A stretch of DNA of 64,000 nucleotides from Bradyrhizobium ottawaense (GCF_002278135.3 NZ_CP029425.2:5308001-5372000), one strand, 5' to 3'; counted from the first letter of the stretch, positions 8,459-16,564 are shown. Numbers and translations are program-made. The notes: generated by a model from the sequence alone, not told the origin.

Positions 8459-9148
8459 TCAGTTCGCGCTGGCTGGATCCTGACGCAACAGACCAAGGGA
8501 ATCCGGCTCATCTGGCGCTGCATGCAGCTCGCTTCGCGAGATCGCCAATGCCGCGAGAACCGTACGATTGCTGATTTCCAGCTTCTGGAAGATATGATGA
8601 AGGTGGACCTTGATCGTACCGTCGGCGAGATTCAACCGACGCCCAATCTCCTTGTTCGATAGCCCCTCCGATACGAGCCGCATGATCTGCCGCTCCCGGT
8701 CAGTTAGCTGTGTCAAAGGCTTCACACTGGCCAGGGGGGCCTCGCTGACGTGCCCGTTGTTCGGCGAAGCCGCAGCTTGGCCCTGGGCAGCTTTCCGCAG
8801 GGTTGCGACCAGCATCTCCGCATCCGAATCCTTCGAGAGGACGATGCAGGCGCCGTTCAAGGCCGACCTTTGTAACTCACTGTCGGCCGTAATACCGGTG
8901 AAGAAGATAATCGGAGCACGTGGGCCGACGGCGTTCGCACGAGCGAGCATCTGCTGTCGACTGAAGTCGGGCAGTGCAGCATCGACAAGCGCTACGTCCG
9001 GCGCAAGAAATCGAATTGCCTCGATACAGCTCGCGCCATCGCTGCAGGAAGCAACGACGACAAAATCACGCTGCGTCGCAAGAACGCTCCTAATCCCTTG
9101 CAAGACGATCGGGTGTCGATCAGCGATGACAATTCTGATGCGGCGCAT
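8459..9148 (-). CDS. NarL/LuxR-family response regulator
   Basis: A 229-residue protein: receiver domain (about 4-115) with phosphoacceptor Asp56 (ALVDAALP), Thr and Lys switch residues present, then a LuxR-type HTH (LTDRERQIMRLVSEGLSN, GTIKVHLHHIFQKLE). The first acidic pocket reads ADRH, so one of the two usual acidic residues is Arg. It is closely similar to the N-terminal part of the long regulator at 877-5373 (same ADR/VDR pocket, QGIRSVL/QGLKSVL, NIFQKLEI/HIFQKLEI), so the two are paralogues; this one keeps the phosphorylatable Asp and has no tail. Start chosen at the ATG at 9148 (AAGGGA just upstream), although the frame is open to 9241. No partner kinase is in the window. Confidence 0.88.
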   Translation of the reverse strand: MRRIRIVIADRHPIVLQGIRSVLATQRDFVVVASCSDGASCIEAIRFLAPDVALVDAALPDFSRQQMLARANAVGPRAPIIFFTGITADSELQRSALNGACIVLSKDSDAEMLVATLRKAAQGQAAASPNNGHVSEAPLASVKPLTQLTDRERQIMRLVSEGLSNKEIGRRLNLADGTIKVHLHHIFQKLEISNRTVLAALAISRSELHAAPDEPDSLGLLRQDPASAN

Positions 9149-9588
9149 GCTTCCCTTGCCTGTTGCTAACAACCCCTCTTGCAGCCGTTTAATCCACCCT
9201 CCTTCTGAGACGCGGGAGTTATATCCAGTCAGCTCCGTCAATAACGTCGCAGGGTCCTAGTCTGAGACGGCACCTTGCGGCAACGCTCGATGGCTTACAC
9301 TATCGTAACTCGCCCAGAGAATGCGTGCAGCACCGTAAGAATGCGGTGCTCAACGCAAAATTCGAAACTGCGGTTTTTGCGAGGATAACGACATTCTATC
9401 TACAATTTTTGATGGCTTCGGACTGAAAATTCACGCCAAGAATGTCATCGGCGCACTGATCGGGCGGGTGTGCTATGATGGTCAACATCCAATTAACTTA
9501 GTTAGAGCCGGATATTACCAACGATATATAGGGACATTCACGATTCAAATCTAACATTCGACGAAGTTTCACTGAAGCGAGGCCGTTC
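9149..9588. other. 440-bp gap upstream of the NarL regulator
   Basis: No convincing gene. It holds a short inverted repeat (AGCACCG ... CGGTGCT, 9329-9350, 8-nt loop) without a T-run, and AT-rich sequence near 9390-9570 with TTAACTTAGTTA. It could contain the regulator's promoter. Confidence 0.4.
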
Positions 9589-9741
9589 ATGAAGCCTAGC
9601 TCCGGGAAGGGAGGAGGGAAAGTATTACTATTCATCAAAGCAACGGCTGGTAATCAAGGACAGAACAAGGCTGCGGTTGATCGTAGCCCGTGTAGCACCG
9701 ACGGAAGTCCCAGTACCGCGCTTGAGGCCGGATTTCGTTAA
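9589..9741 (+). CDS. Possible 50-residue small protein
   Basis: An ATG with GAGG 7 nt upstream opens a 50-codon frame, starting MKPSSGKGGGK and containing one Cys. There is no recognised family, and the length allows chance. It lies 58 bp ahead of the coiled-coil gene at 9800-9985 on the same strand, so it could be the first gene of a short operon running into the H-NS-like gene. Confidence 0.3.
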   Translation: MKPSSGKGGGKVLLFIKATAGNQGQNKAAVDRSPCSTDGSPSTALEAGFR

Positions 9742-9799
9742 TTCAGCAATTTTTCAATTATTGGCACGGATTCGTCGTCGGCAATGAGTAGGTGGTCAC

Positions 9800-9985
9800 A
9801 TGTATTCTTCGGCAGTTTTGCGTCAAACACATAAAGCCCTCATCGTTCAATTCACAGAATTGCAGAACTTACGTAATCGCGTGTTGAAAGCAGAGGAGCG
9901 ATTGCTCGCGCCCAAGCGACGGGCCCACGGACGGAGGGCGCTCAGGAGGCGACCGCCCGGTCGGAGATACAGTCTTAACCGCTAG
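9800..9985 (+). CDS. Small coiled-coil protein, family A copy 2
   Basis: A 61-residue protein with AGGTGG just upstream of the ATG. Residues 10-35 form a heptad-like stretch (ALIVQFTELQNLRNRVLKAEE), followed by an arginine-rich end. The pattern ELxxLRxRVxxxE matches the 77-residue protein at 7031-7264. Both members sit close to a Tat-leader protein gene. It is followed after 120 bp by the H-NS-like gene on the same strand. No function assigned; a small DNA- or RNA-associated protein is conceivable from the basic tail. Confidence 0.5.
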   Translation: MYSSAVLRQTHKALIVQFTELQNLRNRVLKAEERLLAPKRRAHGRRALRRRPPGRRYSLNR

Positions 9986-10105
9986 CACCAAGTACTGCGC
10001 TGCACACAAGCGCCGCCGCGCGCCCGGATCGCGCTTGCCCAACCCTGCCATGACCTGATAATGCCCCCTCCTGTTTCGGTTCGGAAGTAGCTGGGGACGG
10101 CTTCC

Positions 10106-10450
10106 ATGGGGAAAAGTGACTGGGTCGACTTGACCACAGCCGAGCTGTGGGGGCTTTACGATGAGGTGACGACCGTTCTCAGTCGCAGGATGACCGCGGA
10201 AAAGGTCAAGCTTGAAGAGCGGCTGCGCAAGATTGAGGGGACCGCCGTTTCGTCCCCGAACGGGGAACGTCCGCGCCGCCCCTACCCGCCGGTGCTGCCG
10301 AAATACCAGAACCCGAAAGACCCGTCCGAAACCTGGTCCGGCCGCGGCAAACAGCCCCGCTGGCTGAAAGCGCAGCTGCGCGCCGGCAAGAAGCTGACCG
10401 ATCTCCTGATCGACCGCTCGTCCGCACAAAGACGCCGCCGGACCGGCTGA
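10106..10450 (+). CDS. H-NS-like nucleoid protein
   Basis: A 114-residue protein with an N-terminal helical oligomerisation region (about 8-50, TTAELWGLYDEVTTVLSRR, then a charged coiled coil) and a C-terminal H-NS-type DNA-binding motif (about 70-100: PKYQNP, ETWSGRGKQPRWL), matching the alphaproteobacterial H-NS family. Such proteins bind AT-rich DNA and can silence acquired genes. Start 10106 is preceded by GGGGA. A paralogue lies at 63075-63449, at the other end of the polysaccharide locus. The many ATTTAAT-bearing intergenic regions in this window are plausible targets, but that is inference. Confidence 0.88.
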   Translation: MGKSDWVDLTTAELWGLYDEVTTVLSRRMTAEKVKLEERLRKIEGTAVSSPNGERPRRPYPPVLPKYQNPKDPSETWSGRGKQPRWLKAQLRAGKKLTDLLIDRSSAQRRRRTG

Positions 10451-10488
10451 GCCCAGCCGCACCGCGACGGCCCATTGGACCGCAGAAT

Positions 10489-10710
10489 TTACCGATTGTC
10501 GTCCTGTTTCCCGTTGGGGGTGCCGTCACCGCCGCCATTGCCGAAGCCATTGTTGCCACGCACAATACGGCCGCCTGAACTGGCTATTGCGGCCGAGGTC
10601 AGAGAGGTGGAGAGCAACAGGGTCACTGTCGGAGGGGTAACAGCGGCGAATTTTCCGCAGGTCTTCAAGAACTCACGACGATCATCGCCTTCCGCGTCGA
10701 ATTGGGTCAT
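10489..10710 (-). CDS. Tat-leader Asn/Gly-rich small exported protein, copy 2
   Basis: A 73-residue protein. Residues 9-40 contain DDRREFLKTCG, a hydrophobic run (TLLLSTSLTS) and AIA before the mature part, fitting a twin-arginine signal. The mature part is only about 33 residues, rich in Gly and Asn (NNGFGNGGGDG), and could be flexible or cation-binding. AGGA lies 7 nt upstream of the ATG. The leader is almost the same as in the 164-residue protein at 7411-7905, but the mature regions differ in length and sequence. It converges with the H-NS-like gene. Function unknown. Confidence 0.72.
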   Translation of the reverse strand: MTQFDAEGDDRREFLKTCGKFAAVTPPTVTLLLSTSLTSAAIASSGGRIVRGNNGFGNGGGDGTPNGKQDDNR

Positions 10711-10988
10711 CGGCTCGTCCTGCTGTATTCCAGCCCAATCCTCAAGGTAGACCCAAAATCGTCGACCCTCAAATTAAATAAGTTAATCGCTGATTTGAAT
10801 TCCGCGACTGGAGATCACGATTGCGTTGCCGGCGGTGCCCGGAGATTGAACTCTCCGGTGCAACAGAGCCCAACATTCAGCTCACGGTTTATTTTGACAT
10901 TTAATCCAAAGCCAATTAATAATAACATTTAATTTGCAGGCGGACTTGGGGGCCCTGACTCCAAGCGCTGCAGCCGGAGTCTGCGGAA
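10711..10988. promoter_or_regulatory. Divergent AT-rich promoter region
   Basis: Between the Tat-leader gene (minus) and the oxygenase operon (plus). It holds three ATTTAAT/ATTAAAT sites (10773-10779, 10899-10905, 10927-10933) within AT-rich runs. No gene seen. Confidence 0.6.
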
Positions 10989-11828
10989 TTGCATGTTGAT
11001 TTCCAGCTTCACTCGTTGAGCGGCCTCCTTGCGCGAGCCAGCTCCCTGCGCGCCGAATACGCAGCTGCAAGACCTTGGCCGCACGTTGTCCTCAACGATG
11101 CCTTTCCCGAGAAGCTGTTGGACATGGTCGCGGCCGAATGCGCCGCCCTCCCGGAAGCCCGCCTGATTACCACGACTACCGATCGCCTGGTCAAGCAGGA
11201 GGTATCGGACGGACTGGGGCCGGCCACTCAGCATCTGCTGAGCCTAGTGGACAGTGCCGGCTTTCGAGCATTCATTTCGGCAGTCACCGGCGTTCGAGAT
11301 CTTCATTCCGATCCGACGCACAAATTTGCGGGAGTTCATCGAACGCCCCCAGGAGGCTTCACGAAGATTCACCGCGATTTCGAGGTTCACCCGACGACCG
11401 GGCTGTTCCACCGGGTCAATCTGCTCATCTATCTCAATCGGGATTGGCCCGAAGCTTACGGCGGCAGCCTCGAATTGTGGCCTGCGGACATGTCGGCGCT
11501 CGGATGCCGCATCTTTCCCCGGTTCAACACCGTGATCCTCTGGGAGACGCACGGTGCCACTCTCCACGGCCTTCCGGATCCGGTCTCCTGTCCCCCCGGT
11601 CGAATGCGCCTTTCCGTCGCATCCTATTACTACACGACGACGCGCCGTGTCGTCGCATCGGGCGAACGCCGCGTGCGGTATTGGGCAGCGCGACCCGGCG
11701 AAGATCCGGGGATCGAGCAAATGAGCTGGCAGGATCACGTGCGCGCGCTCCTACCCGATCCGCTCCACAACGTGCTCCGGGCGGCACGCGATTGGATATC
11801 CAGAGCGCACCGGTCGAGAACACCATGA
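10989..11828 (+). CDS. 2-oxoglutarate / Fe(II)-dependent oxygenase
   Basis: A 279-residue protein with a double-stranded beta-helix signature: iron ligands HRD (His128, Asp130) and distal His193 (ATLHG), with Arg205/Arg207 placed to bind 2-oxoglutarate, and the strand LLIYLNRDWPEAYGGSLELW typical of prolyl-4-hydroxylase-like enzymes. It probably hydroxylates a sugar, amino acid or protein side chain. The start is a TTG at 10989 with GGAG 9 nt upstream. It is the first gene of a plus-strand set with the Rossmann protein (37 bp on) and the formyltransferase, so it may act on the same small molecule. Substrate unknown. Confidence 0.82.
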   Translation: MHVDFQLHSLSGLLARASSLRAEYAAARPWPHVVLNDAFPEKLLDMVAAECAALPEARLITTTTDRLVKQEVSDGLGPATQHLLSLVDSAGFRAFISAVTGVRDLHSDPTHKFAGVHRTPPGGFTKIHRDFEVHPTTGLFHRVNLLIYLNRDWPEAYGGSLELWPADMSALGCRIFPRFNTVILWETHGATLHGLPDPVSCPPGRMRLSVASYYYTTTRRVVASGERRVRYWAARPGEDPGIEQMSWQDHVRALLPDPLHNVLRAARDWISRAHRSRTP

Positions 11829-11865
11829 AGCCGGCGTCTTCCAGCGGCAACAGCGGGACCCATCA

Positions 11866-12933
11866 ATGACCGCGACCGGAACCTCAGTCGCGCAATTGCG
11901 ATCTGATGCGGATAAGAGAGCACTTCGCAGGCCAGGCTTTTCACCTGTTCGACTGCGAATGCTGATGAAACGCGCCCTCGCTGAAACGGGACTGGACATG
12001 TCGGGAATGACTGTGCTGACCGAAGCCGCGACTGGCGCTTATGCCGTCACCCCAGTCTTGGCTGCAATGGCCGGAGCCAAGCAGGTCTACGCATTCACGA
12101 AACCTGGCCGCCATGGGACTGTGACAGATGCCAAACGAGAGACGTTCGAGATCGCAGCCACCCTAGACGTCGCTGACCGCATCGAGATTCTGGAAAAGAT
12201 CAGCCCCGAGGTGCTTCACAGCGTCGACATCGTGACCAACAGTGGCCACCTCCGTCCGCTTACAGCTGCGCTGATCGACCAGCTGCGCGGCGACGCCGTG
12301 ATTGCCTTGATGTTCGAGGCCTGGGAGTTTCGTCGCGAGGACTTGGATATCGAAGCGTGCGCGCGACGCAAAATCCGGGTGGTCGGCGTCAACGAGCGAC
12401 ACCCCGCCATCGACGTCTTCTCATTCCTTGGCCCGCTCGCCGTGAAGCAGTTGCACGATTGCGGGCTGGCGGTTCTCGGTAACAAAATCGCCCTGCTCTG
12501 CGACAACGACTTCCTTGCCCCCCTGCTCACCGGGCTGACGAACCTGGGGGCGAACGTCGAGACGTTCGACAGTGTTGCGGCAGTCCATCCTGGCGCATGG
12601 GAGGCCTTCGTGGTCGCGTTGCAGCCAACGGACTCGCCGCGCATCGGCCGGGCGGAGGCTGCGCATCTGGCCGCGTGCGCGCCCGACGGCGCCGTTGTGG
12701 TGCAGTTCTGGGGCGACGTCGATCGAGCCGTGCTAGCCGCCAATGGTCTTGCGGTCTGGCCCCCACAATCAGTCGGACAGGGCCATATGGGCATTCTGCT
12801 GTCGGAGATCGGCCCCGAGCCGATCATACGATTGCAGACCGGCGGCTTGCGCGCGGCCGAGTGGGTCCGCCGGGGCGGTGCCGTCACAGAGGACGGTTTC
12901 GCCCAGCTCGTGCCATGGCCGGAGGTGACATGA
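11866..12933 (+). CDS. Rossmann-fold protein of unknown activity
   Basis: A 355-residue protein. An N-terminal helical part is followed by MTVLTEAATGAYAVTPVLAAMAGAKQVYAF and later ILLCDNDFLAPLLTGLTNLGANVETFD, two alternating beta/alpha blocks like those of alanine dehydrogenase or S-adenosylhomocysteinase-type NAD-binding proteins, though the glycine loops are not canonical. GHLRPLT and DVFSFLGPLAVKQL are possible family motifs. No catalytic residue can be assigned. Its stop overlaps the formyltransferase start (ATGA), so the two are translationally coupled and probably work in one pathway. I do not recognise the precise family. Confidence 0.6.
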   Translation: MTATGTSVAQLRSDADKRALRRPGFSPVRLRMLMKRALAETGLDMSGMTVLTEAATGAYAVTPVLAAMAGAKQVYAFTKPGRHGTVTDAKRETFEIAATLDVADRIEILEKISPEVLHSVDIVTNSGHLRPLTAALIDQLRGDAVIALMFEAWEFRREDLDIEACARRKIRVVGVNERHPAIDVFSFLGPLAVKQLHDCGLAVLGNKIALLCDNDFLAPLLTGLTNLGANVETFDSVAAVHPGAWEAFVVALQPTDSPRIGRAEAAHLAACAPDGAVVVQFWGDVDRAVLAANGLAVWPPQSVGQGHMGILLSEIGPEPIIRLQTGGLRAAEWVRRGGAVTEDGFAQLVPWPEVT

Positions 12934-13931
12934 CGGAGCAGCCGCAGCCCGATGTCGTACTCCTCGCGGACGGACCGACGGGCTTCGCAGCGCTTCGCTC
13001 GTTGGCTGCGCACTGCCGCGTGGTCCAGATATTCCGGAGACCGGACCAGCCCGACGCGAGCGCGTTGAAGGCATTTGCCAACAACCGCGGCATCCCGGTC
13101 GCGGCAATGCAGGACCTGAACCAGCTTCAGAAAATGATCGCAGAGCTGCGCCCGGCGGCCGTTGTGATCTCTTCGTTCGATCGGATCATCCCGCCGCAGA
13201 TTCTCGCATTGTGTCGCTTCGTCAACGTGCACTATTCGCTTCTGCCGCATTATCGCGGCCGCGCCAACGTCAATTGGGCAATCATCAACGGCGAGACGAC
13301 CGCCGGGATCAGCATTCACCTCGTCATCCCGGAACTTGATGGCGGCAATCTGCTGTTTCAGCAGGCCATTCCGATCGGCGCGAATGACACGGTCACCTCG
13401 CTCTACGAGCGCCTCAACGCGATTCAGGAACGTGAGCTCGGCGGGGTCGTCGTACGAGCGATCACCGGCTACCAAGGCACTTCTCAAGATACCGACAATG
13501 CCTCCTATGGCTGCGCCCGTGTTCCGGAAGATGGAGAGATCGACTGGTGCCAGCCTACCGACACTATCGATCGGCTGATCCGCGGCCTGACACCGCCATT
13601 TCCAGGTGCCTTCAGCCACCTTGACGGGCAGCGGCTCATCATCACCAACGCGTCGCCGCGGCTTGATGCTCCCTGCTATATTGGCCGCGTACCAGGCCGG
13701 ATCGTGGGACGGTCACCTTCCGAGGGCTGGGTGGATGTGCTGACAGGCGACGGCGTCCTGCGCATGTTCAGCGTCCTTCCTCCCAACTCCGAGCGACCAT
13801 GTGCTGCCGCTTCTGCCATCGGATCGACGCGCGCCACCCTGGGGCTGTCGCGCCTCGATCTTCTTCGCCGGATCGTCGCGCTTGAAGACAGGCTCGCTAC
13901 GCTCGAGCGGCTCAAATGCGCTCACGAGTAA
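12930..13931 (+). CDS. Formyltransferase (Fmt/ArnA-N-type fold)
   Basis: A 333-residue protein. Residues about 60-200 carry the formyltransferase core: VNVHYSLLPHYRGRANVNWA with the Asn-x-His pair and SLLP loop, then ELDGGNLL supplying the catalytic Asp. This family moves a formyl group from N10-formyl-tetrahydrofolate to an amine (methionyl-tRNA, UDP-4-amino-arabinose or dTDP-aminosugars). A C-terminal domain from about 205 may confer acceptor choice. Start at 12930 with GGAGG 4 nt upstream, overlapping the previous stop. In a polysaccharide locus with two DegT aminotransferases an amino-sugar acceptor is likely, but its partners here are an oxygenase and a Rossmann protein, so another small-molecule amine is possible. 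Confidence 0.82.
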   Translation: MTEQPQPDVVLLADGPTGFAALRSLAAHCRVVQIFRRPDQPDASALKAFANNRGIPVAAMQDLNQLQKMIAELRPAAVVISSFDRIIPPQILALCRFVNVHYSLLPHYRGRANVNWAIINGETTAGISIHLVIPELDGGNLLFQQAIPIGANDTVTSLYERLNAIQERELGGVVVRAITGYQGTSQDTDNASYGCARVPEDGEIDWCQPTDTIDRLIRGLTPPFPGAFSHLDGQRLIITNASPRLDAPCYIGRVPGRIVGRSPSEGWVDVLTGDGVLRMFSVLPPNSERPCAAASAIGSTRATLGLSRLDLLRRIVALEDRLATLERLKCAHE

Positions 13932-13979
13932 ACGCAAACGCTCTGGCCAAGGAAGGCTCAGGGCTTTCGCGCCAGTGCC

Positions 13980-14594
13980 TCATACCCCCTCTCGTCCAAT
14001 CGTGACCCACAGCCCGTCACGGCCCGGGCTTTGCACGCGAACCCAGCGATAGGGCGTCCGCGACCAGGGCTTAACCTGCAGCGTGAGATTGTCGAGGACG
14101 AGATCGCCGCTCCTGGTACGCATGAGGAGCACCAGATGATGTTCACCGGAACTGACGACGACTTCGCTCAATAGCAGGACACGCGCCGGCCAGCCGCGCC
14201 GAAGCAACTCGTGGCGCTTGCTCACCGCGTAATCGTTGCAATCGCCACGTGCGGGATTAATGGTCCACGCCTCGCCCGCAAGGCCGAGCTCGTTGCGGGC
14301 GGGCTCAATCGCCAGATTGACCGCGCGATTGACCTCCCGCAACTCCGCCCATCGCTTCTCGGTCAACCGGATCGGCCCGCCGCGGAAGAAGCGCCGCGGG
14401 CGGCATTCGGCCTGATAGCGCAGGCAAAACGCGGTGTAAGTGAGGGGGGGAAGAGCCGGACGCCCCAGCTCGATGCGCGCAGGGTCCGCTTGGGGGGCCC
14501 TCGGCACGGCCGGCAATGCCGCACCCGCCCATTGAACGCCCCCGATGATGATCATGATGGCTGTCGCGATGATCGAGCCTGAGGTTCGTTGCAC
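13980..14594 (-). CDS. BTLCP/LapG-like transglutaminase-fold cysteine protease
   Basis: A 204-residue protein with an N-terminal signal or anchor (about 8-27, hydrophobic) and a bacterial transglutaminase-like cysteine protease domain. The triad reads Cys119 (RGDCNDYA), His153 (HHLVL) and Asp168 (LVLDN) when counted from the GTG at 14594, which has GGAG 8 nt upstream; the frame opens further upstream with a TTG. Family members include LapG, which cleaves the N-terminus of large type I secreted adhesins in the periplasm. No LapD-type GGDEF/EAL partner is seen here. It lies about 650 bp downstream of the HlyD/ABC genes on the same strand, so an action on a secreted substrate of this locus is plausible but unproven. 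Confidence 0.82.
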   Translation of the reverse strand: MQRTSGSIIATAIMIIIGGVQWAGAALPAVPRAPQADPARIELGRPALPPLTYTAFCLRYQAECRPRRFFRGGPIRLTEKRWAELREVNRAVNLAIEPARNELGLAGEAWTINPARGDCNDYAVSKRHELLRRGWPARVLLLSEVVVSSGEHHLVLLMRTRSGDLVLDNLTLQVKPWSRTPYRWVRVQSPGRDGLWVTIGREGV

Positions 14595-14972
14595 CTGCCG
14601 CTCTCCTGCAAATGCCAAATCGACGCGGGCCGCGGCACGACCCAGCCGAACGCTGCAGGCCGCAATCCGTTGTTATTTAAATTATATATTATAATTTAAT
14701 TTGCAAGATTAAATAGAATTAATATCTGCATTTAAACCGCGACGGACACGACCAGGGCCGGCGACGCTTGCAAGCGAGGAACTCGGATGGATGGAGAAGC
14801 CCCGATCAGACAGGCCCTCTTCATCCGGGCCACGCGAAGTGCAATCACAGGCGACAGGCGTGGCCGCCCCAGAGCGAGACGGACGGATTCGGACCGAACA
14901 TTATTTTATTGATTTAATTGGTCGCCATGCTCAAATCGCAAGAACAGCCCTCGCAGGCCGGACCGATTTCAT
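14595..14972. promoter_or_regulatory. AT-rich region upstream of the protease
   Basis: Very AT-rich from about 14670 to 14740, with ATTTAAT (14694-14700), ATTAAAT (14708-14714) and a further ATTTAAT (14912-14918). A 92-codon plus-strand frame crosses it but looks like chance. It probably holds the protease promoter. Confidence 0.55.
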
Positions 14973-15182
14973 ATGCCAATTGAGCTGCTCGTCATTGTGG
15001 GAGCCGAAGCTTCAATACTCGGCTTCGTCGTCGCGATGGCCCTGCGCGCCAAGCGGATGGACGTGCTGAGCGGGCGATCGCTTGAACAACCCGTGATCTC
15101 AGCGCGGCACGACAGGCACGCGCCCCCGCCGATCGGTCGGCGAGCGCGCGATCTACTGCGGGGGTGGGCGCAGCGACGCTGA
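14973..15182 (+). CDS. Possible small single-pass membrane protein
   Basis: A 69-residue frame with a hydrophobic N-terminal segment (MPIELLVIVGAEASILGFVVAMAL, split here by residue properties rather than family) followed by an arginine-rich cytoplasmic-type tail. No recognised family and only a weak ribosome binding site. It sits between the AT-rich region and the end of the HlyD gene, on the opposite strand to both neighbours. It could be real because of the clear membrane segment plus positive-inside tail, but chance is not excluded. Confidence 0.35.
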   Translation: MPIELLVIVGAEASILGFVVAMALRAKRMDVLSGRSLEQPVISARHDRHAPPPIGRRARDLLRGWAQRR

Positions 15183-15247
15183 CGCCCATGTGTAGGGCGC
15201 CAGCCCGCGTGCGTTTCGCTAAGCGCTGCCCACGGCTTGCACCGAGC

Positions 15248-16564
15248 TCAGCGCTCCTTGAATGCACGCTCCGCCTGATCGTGCAGCGGCTTGAGCAGAT
15301 AGGACAGCGCGGTCCGACCAGCCGTCTTGATGAAGACCTCGACCGGCATTCCTGGCAGCAGCTTGGCGGAGCCGAGCTTCGCCAGCTCCTCGGGCTTCAG
15401 CAGGATACGGCCCGTGTAATAACTCGTGCCGGCGCGCTGATCCTGCGTGATATCTGCCGAGACCATGCTGACCTCGCCGTCGATTTCGGGCGTGGTCTTC
15501 TGGTTGAACGCTGCAAAGCGCATCGTCGCGGTCTGCCCCACATAAACTTGGTCGATATCCTTCGGTGGGATCTTGACCTCGATCGCAAGCGAGTCCGCAT
15601 CAGGAACGATCAGCATGATTTGCTCGCCGGGAGAGATCACGCCTCCGACCGTGTGGACGCTGAGTTCATGGACGCGGCCGGACTGTGGCGCCCTGATATC
15701 GATCCGATGCAATTGATCGACCGCCGCAGTCTTGCGCTCGCCCAGTTCGGAGAGTTTTGAGCGCGTTTCAATCAGGTCCTTGCCGACTTCCGTCCGCAGG
15801 TCCTGGTCGATCTGAATGCTCTGGAGGCCGATTTCGGAGATCTTGCCTTTCGATTGCGCAATCATGCCGGCCAACTGGCTGCGCTCGCCTTCGATGCGTG
15901 CGGAGTCGCGCTCGAGGGAATTGAGCCGCGTGATCGGCACCAGATTCTTTTGCCAGAGGCTACGCACGCCCTCCAGTTCCTGGCGGATAAATTCGACTTC
16001 CTTCTGCTTGGCCTCGGTCTGCCCCGTATAGCCCTTGATCTCGTTCTCCAGCTGCGCGCTTTTTTCCTGCAACTGCGCTTTTTGGCCGCTCCTTGCCTGA
16101 CGGCGGAGGTCGAACAGCTTCCGCTCCGCAGCGATTGCACGGCTCGCCTCAGAATTGTTCTCCTTGGCTCGGTCGAGCAGCACCTTGGGAAACACGACCT
16201 GCTCGGCACCATCGCGCTCGGCCTCGAGCCGGGACTGGCGCGCGAGCAGCTCATCGATGCTGTTCGTGACGATCGTCGCATTGGCGAGCGTCTGAGTCTC
16301 GTCGAGGCGGATCAAAACGTCGCCTGCATTGACCCGATCGCCCTGGCGCACGCGCAACTCACCCACGATCCCACCCGTGGAGTGCTGAACCTTCTTGACG
16401 CTCGAATCCACGACGACGACACCCTGGGCGATCACCGCGCCCGACAATTGGCTCGTTGTCGCCCAACCGCCGATTCCAAAAGTCACCAGACCCAACATGA
16501 TCATACCGACGATCATGTAACGCTGGATGGATTGCATCGCCGGCGCTACCAGCTGGCCGTTCAT
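15248..16564 (-). CDS. HlyD-family type I secretion periplasmic adaptor (system 1)
   Basis: A 438-residue membrane-fusion protein: one membrane segment (about 16-35), a barrel-sandwich half (VVVDSSVKKVQHSTGGIVGEL), a long alpha-helical hairpin (about 95-290, charged heptads) and the second lipoyl/beta-barrel half (APQSGRVHELSVHTVGGVI, GEQIMLIVPD). It links the inner-membrane ABC exporter to an outer-membrane TolC channel, which is not in this window. Start 16564 overlaps the ABC stop by 4 bp (ATGA) with GGAGG upstream, so the genes are coupled. Together with the next two genes it makes a PrtDE-like exporter and substrate set. Confidence 0.93.
   Translation of the reverse strand: MNGQLVAPAMQSIQRYMIVGMIMLGLVTFGIGGWATTSQLSGAVIAQGVVVVDSSVKKVQHSTGGIVGELRVRQGDRVNAGDVLIRLDETQTLANATIVTNSIDELLARQSRLEAERDGAEQVVFPKVLLDRAKENNSEASRAIAAERKLFDLRRQARSGQKAQLQEKSAQLENEIKGYTGQTEAKQKEVEFIRQELEGVRSLWQKNLVPITRLNSLERDSARIEGERSQLAGMIAQSKGKISEIGLQSIQIDQDLRTEVGKDLIETRSKLSELGERKTAAVDQLHRIDIRAPQSGRVHELSVHTVGGVISPGEQIMLIVPDADSLAIEVKIPPKDIDQVYVGQTATMRFAAFNQKTTPEIDGEVSMVSADITQDQRAGTSYYTGRILLKPEELAKLGSAKLLPGMPVEVFIKTAGRTALSYLLKPLHDQAERAFKER

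Noticed and set aside
9329..9350. 7-bp inverted repeat considered as a terminator
   Set aside because: Short stem, 8-nt loop, no T-run on either side and no gene ending nearby.
12597..12929. Upstream extension of the formyltransferase frame
   Set aside because: It lies within the preceding gene in another frame; the ATG at 12930 has GGAGG and a coupled overlap.
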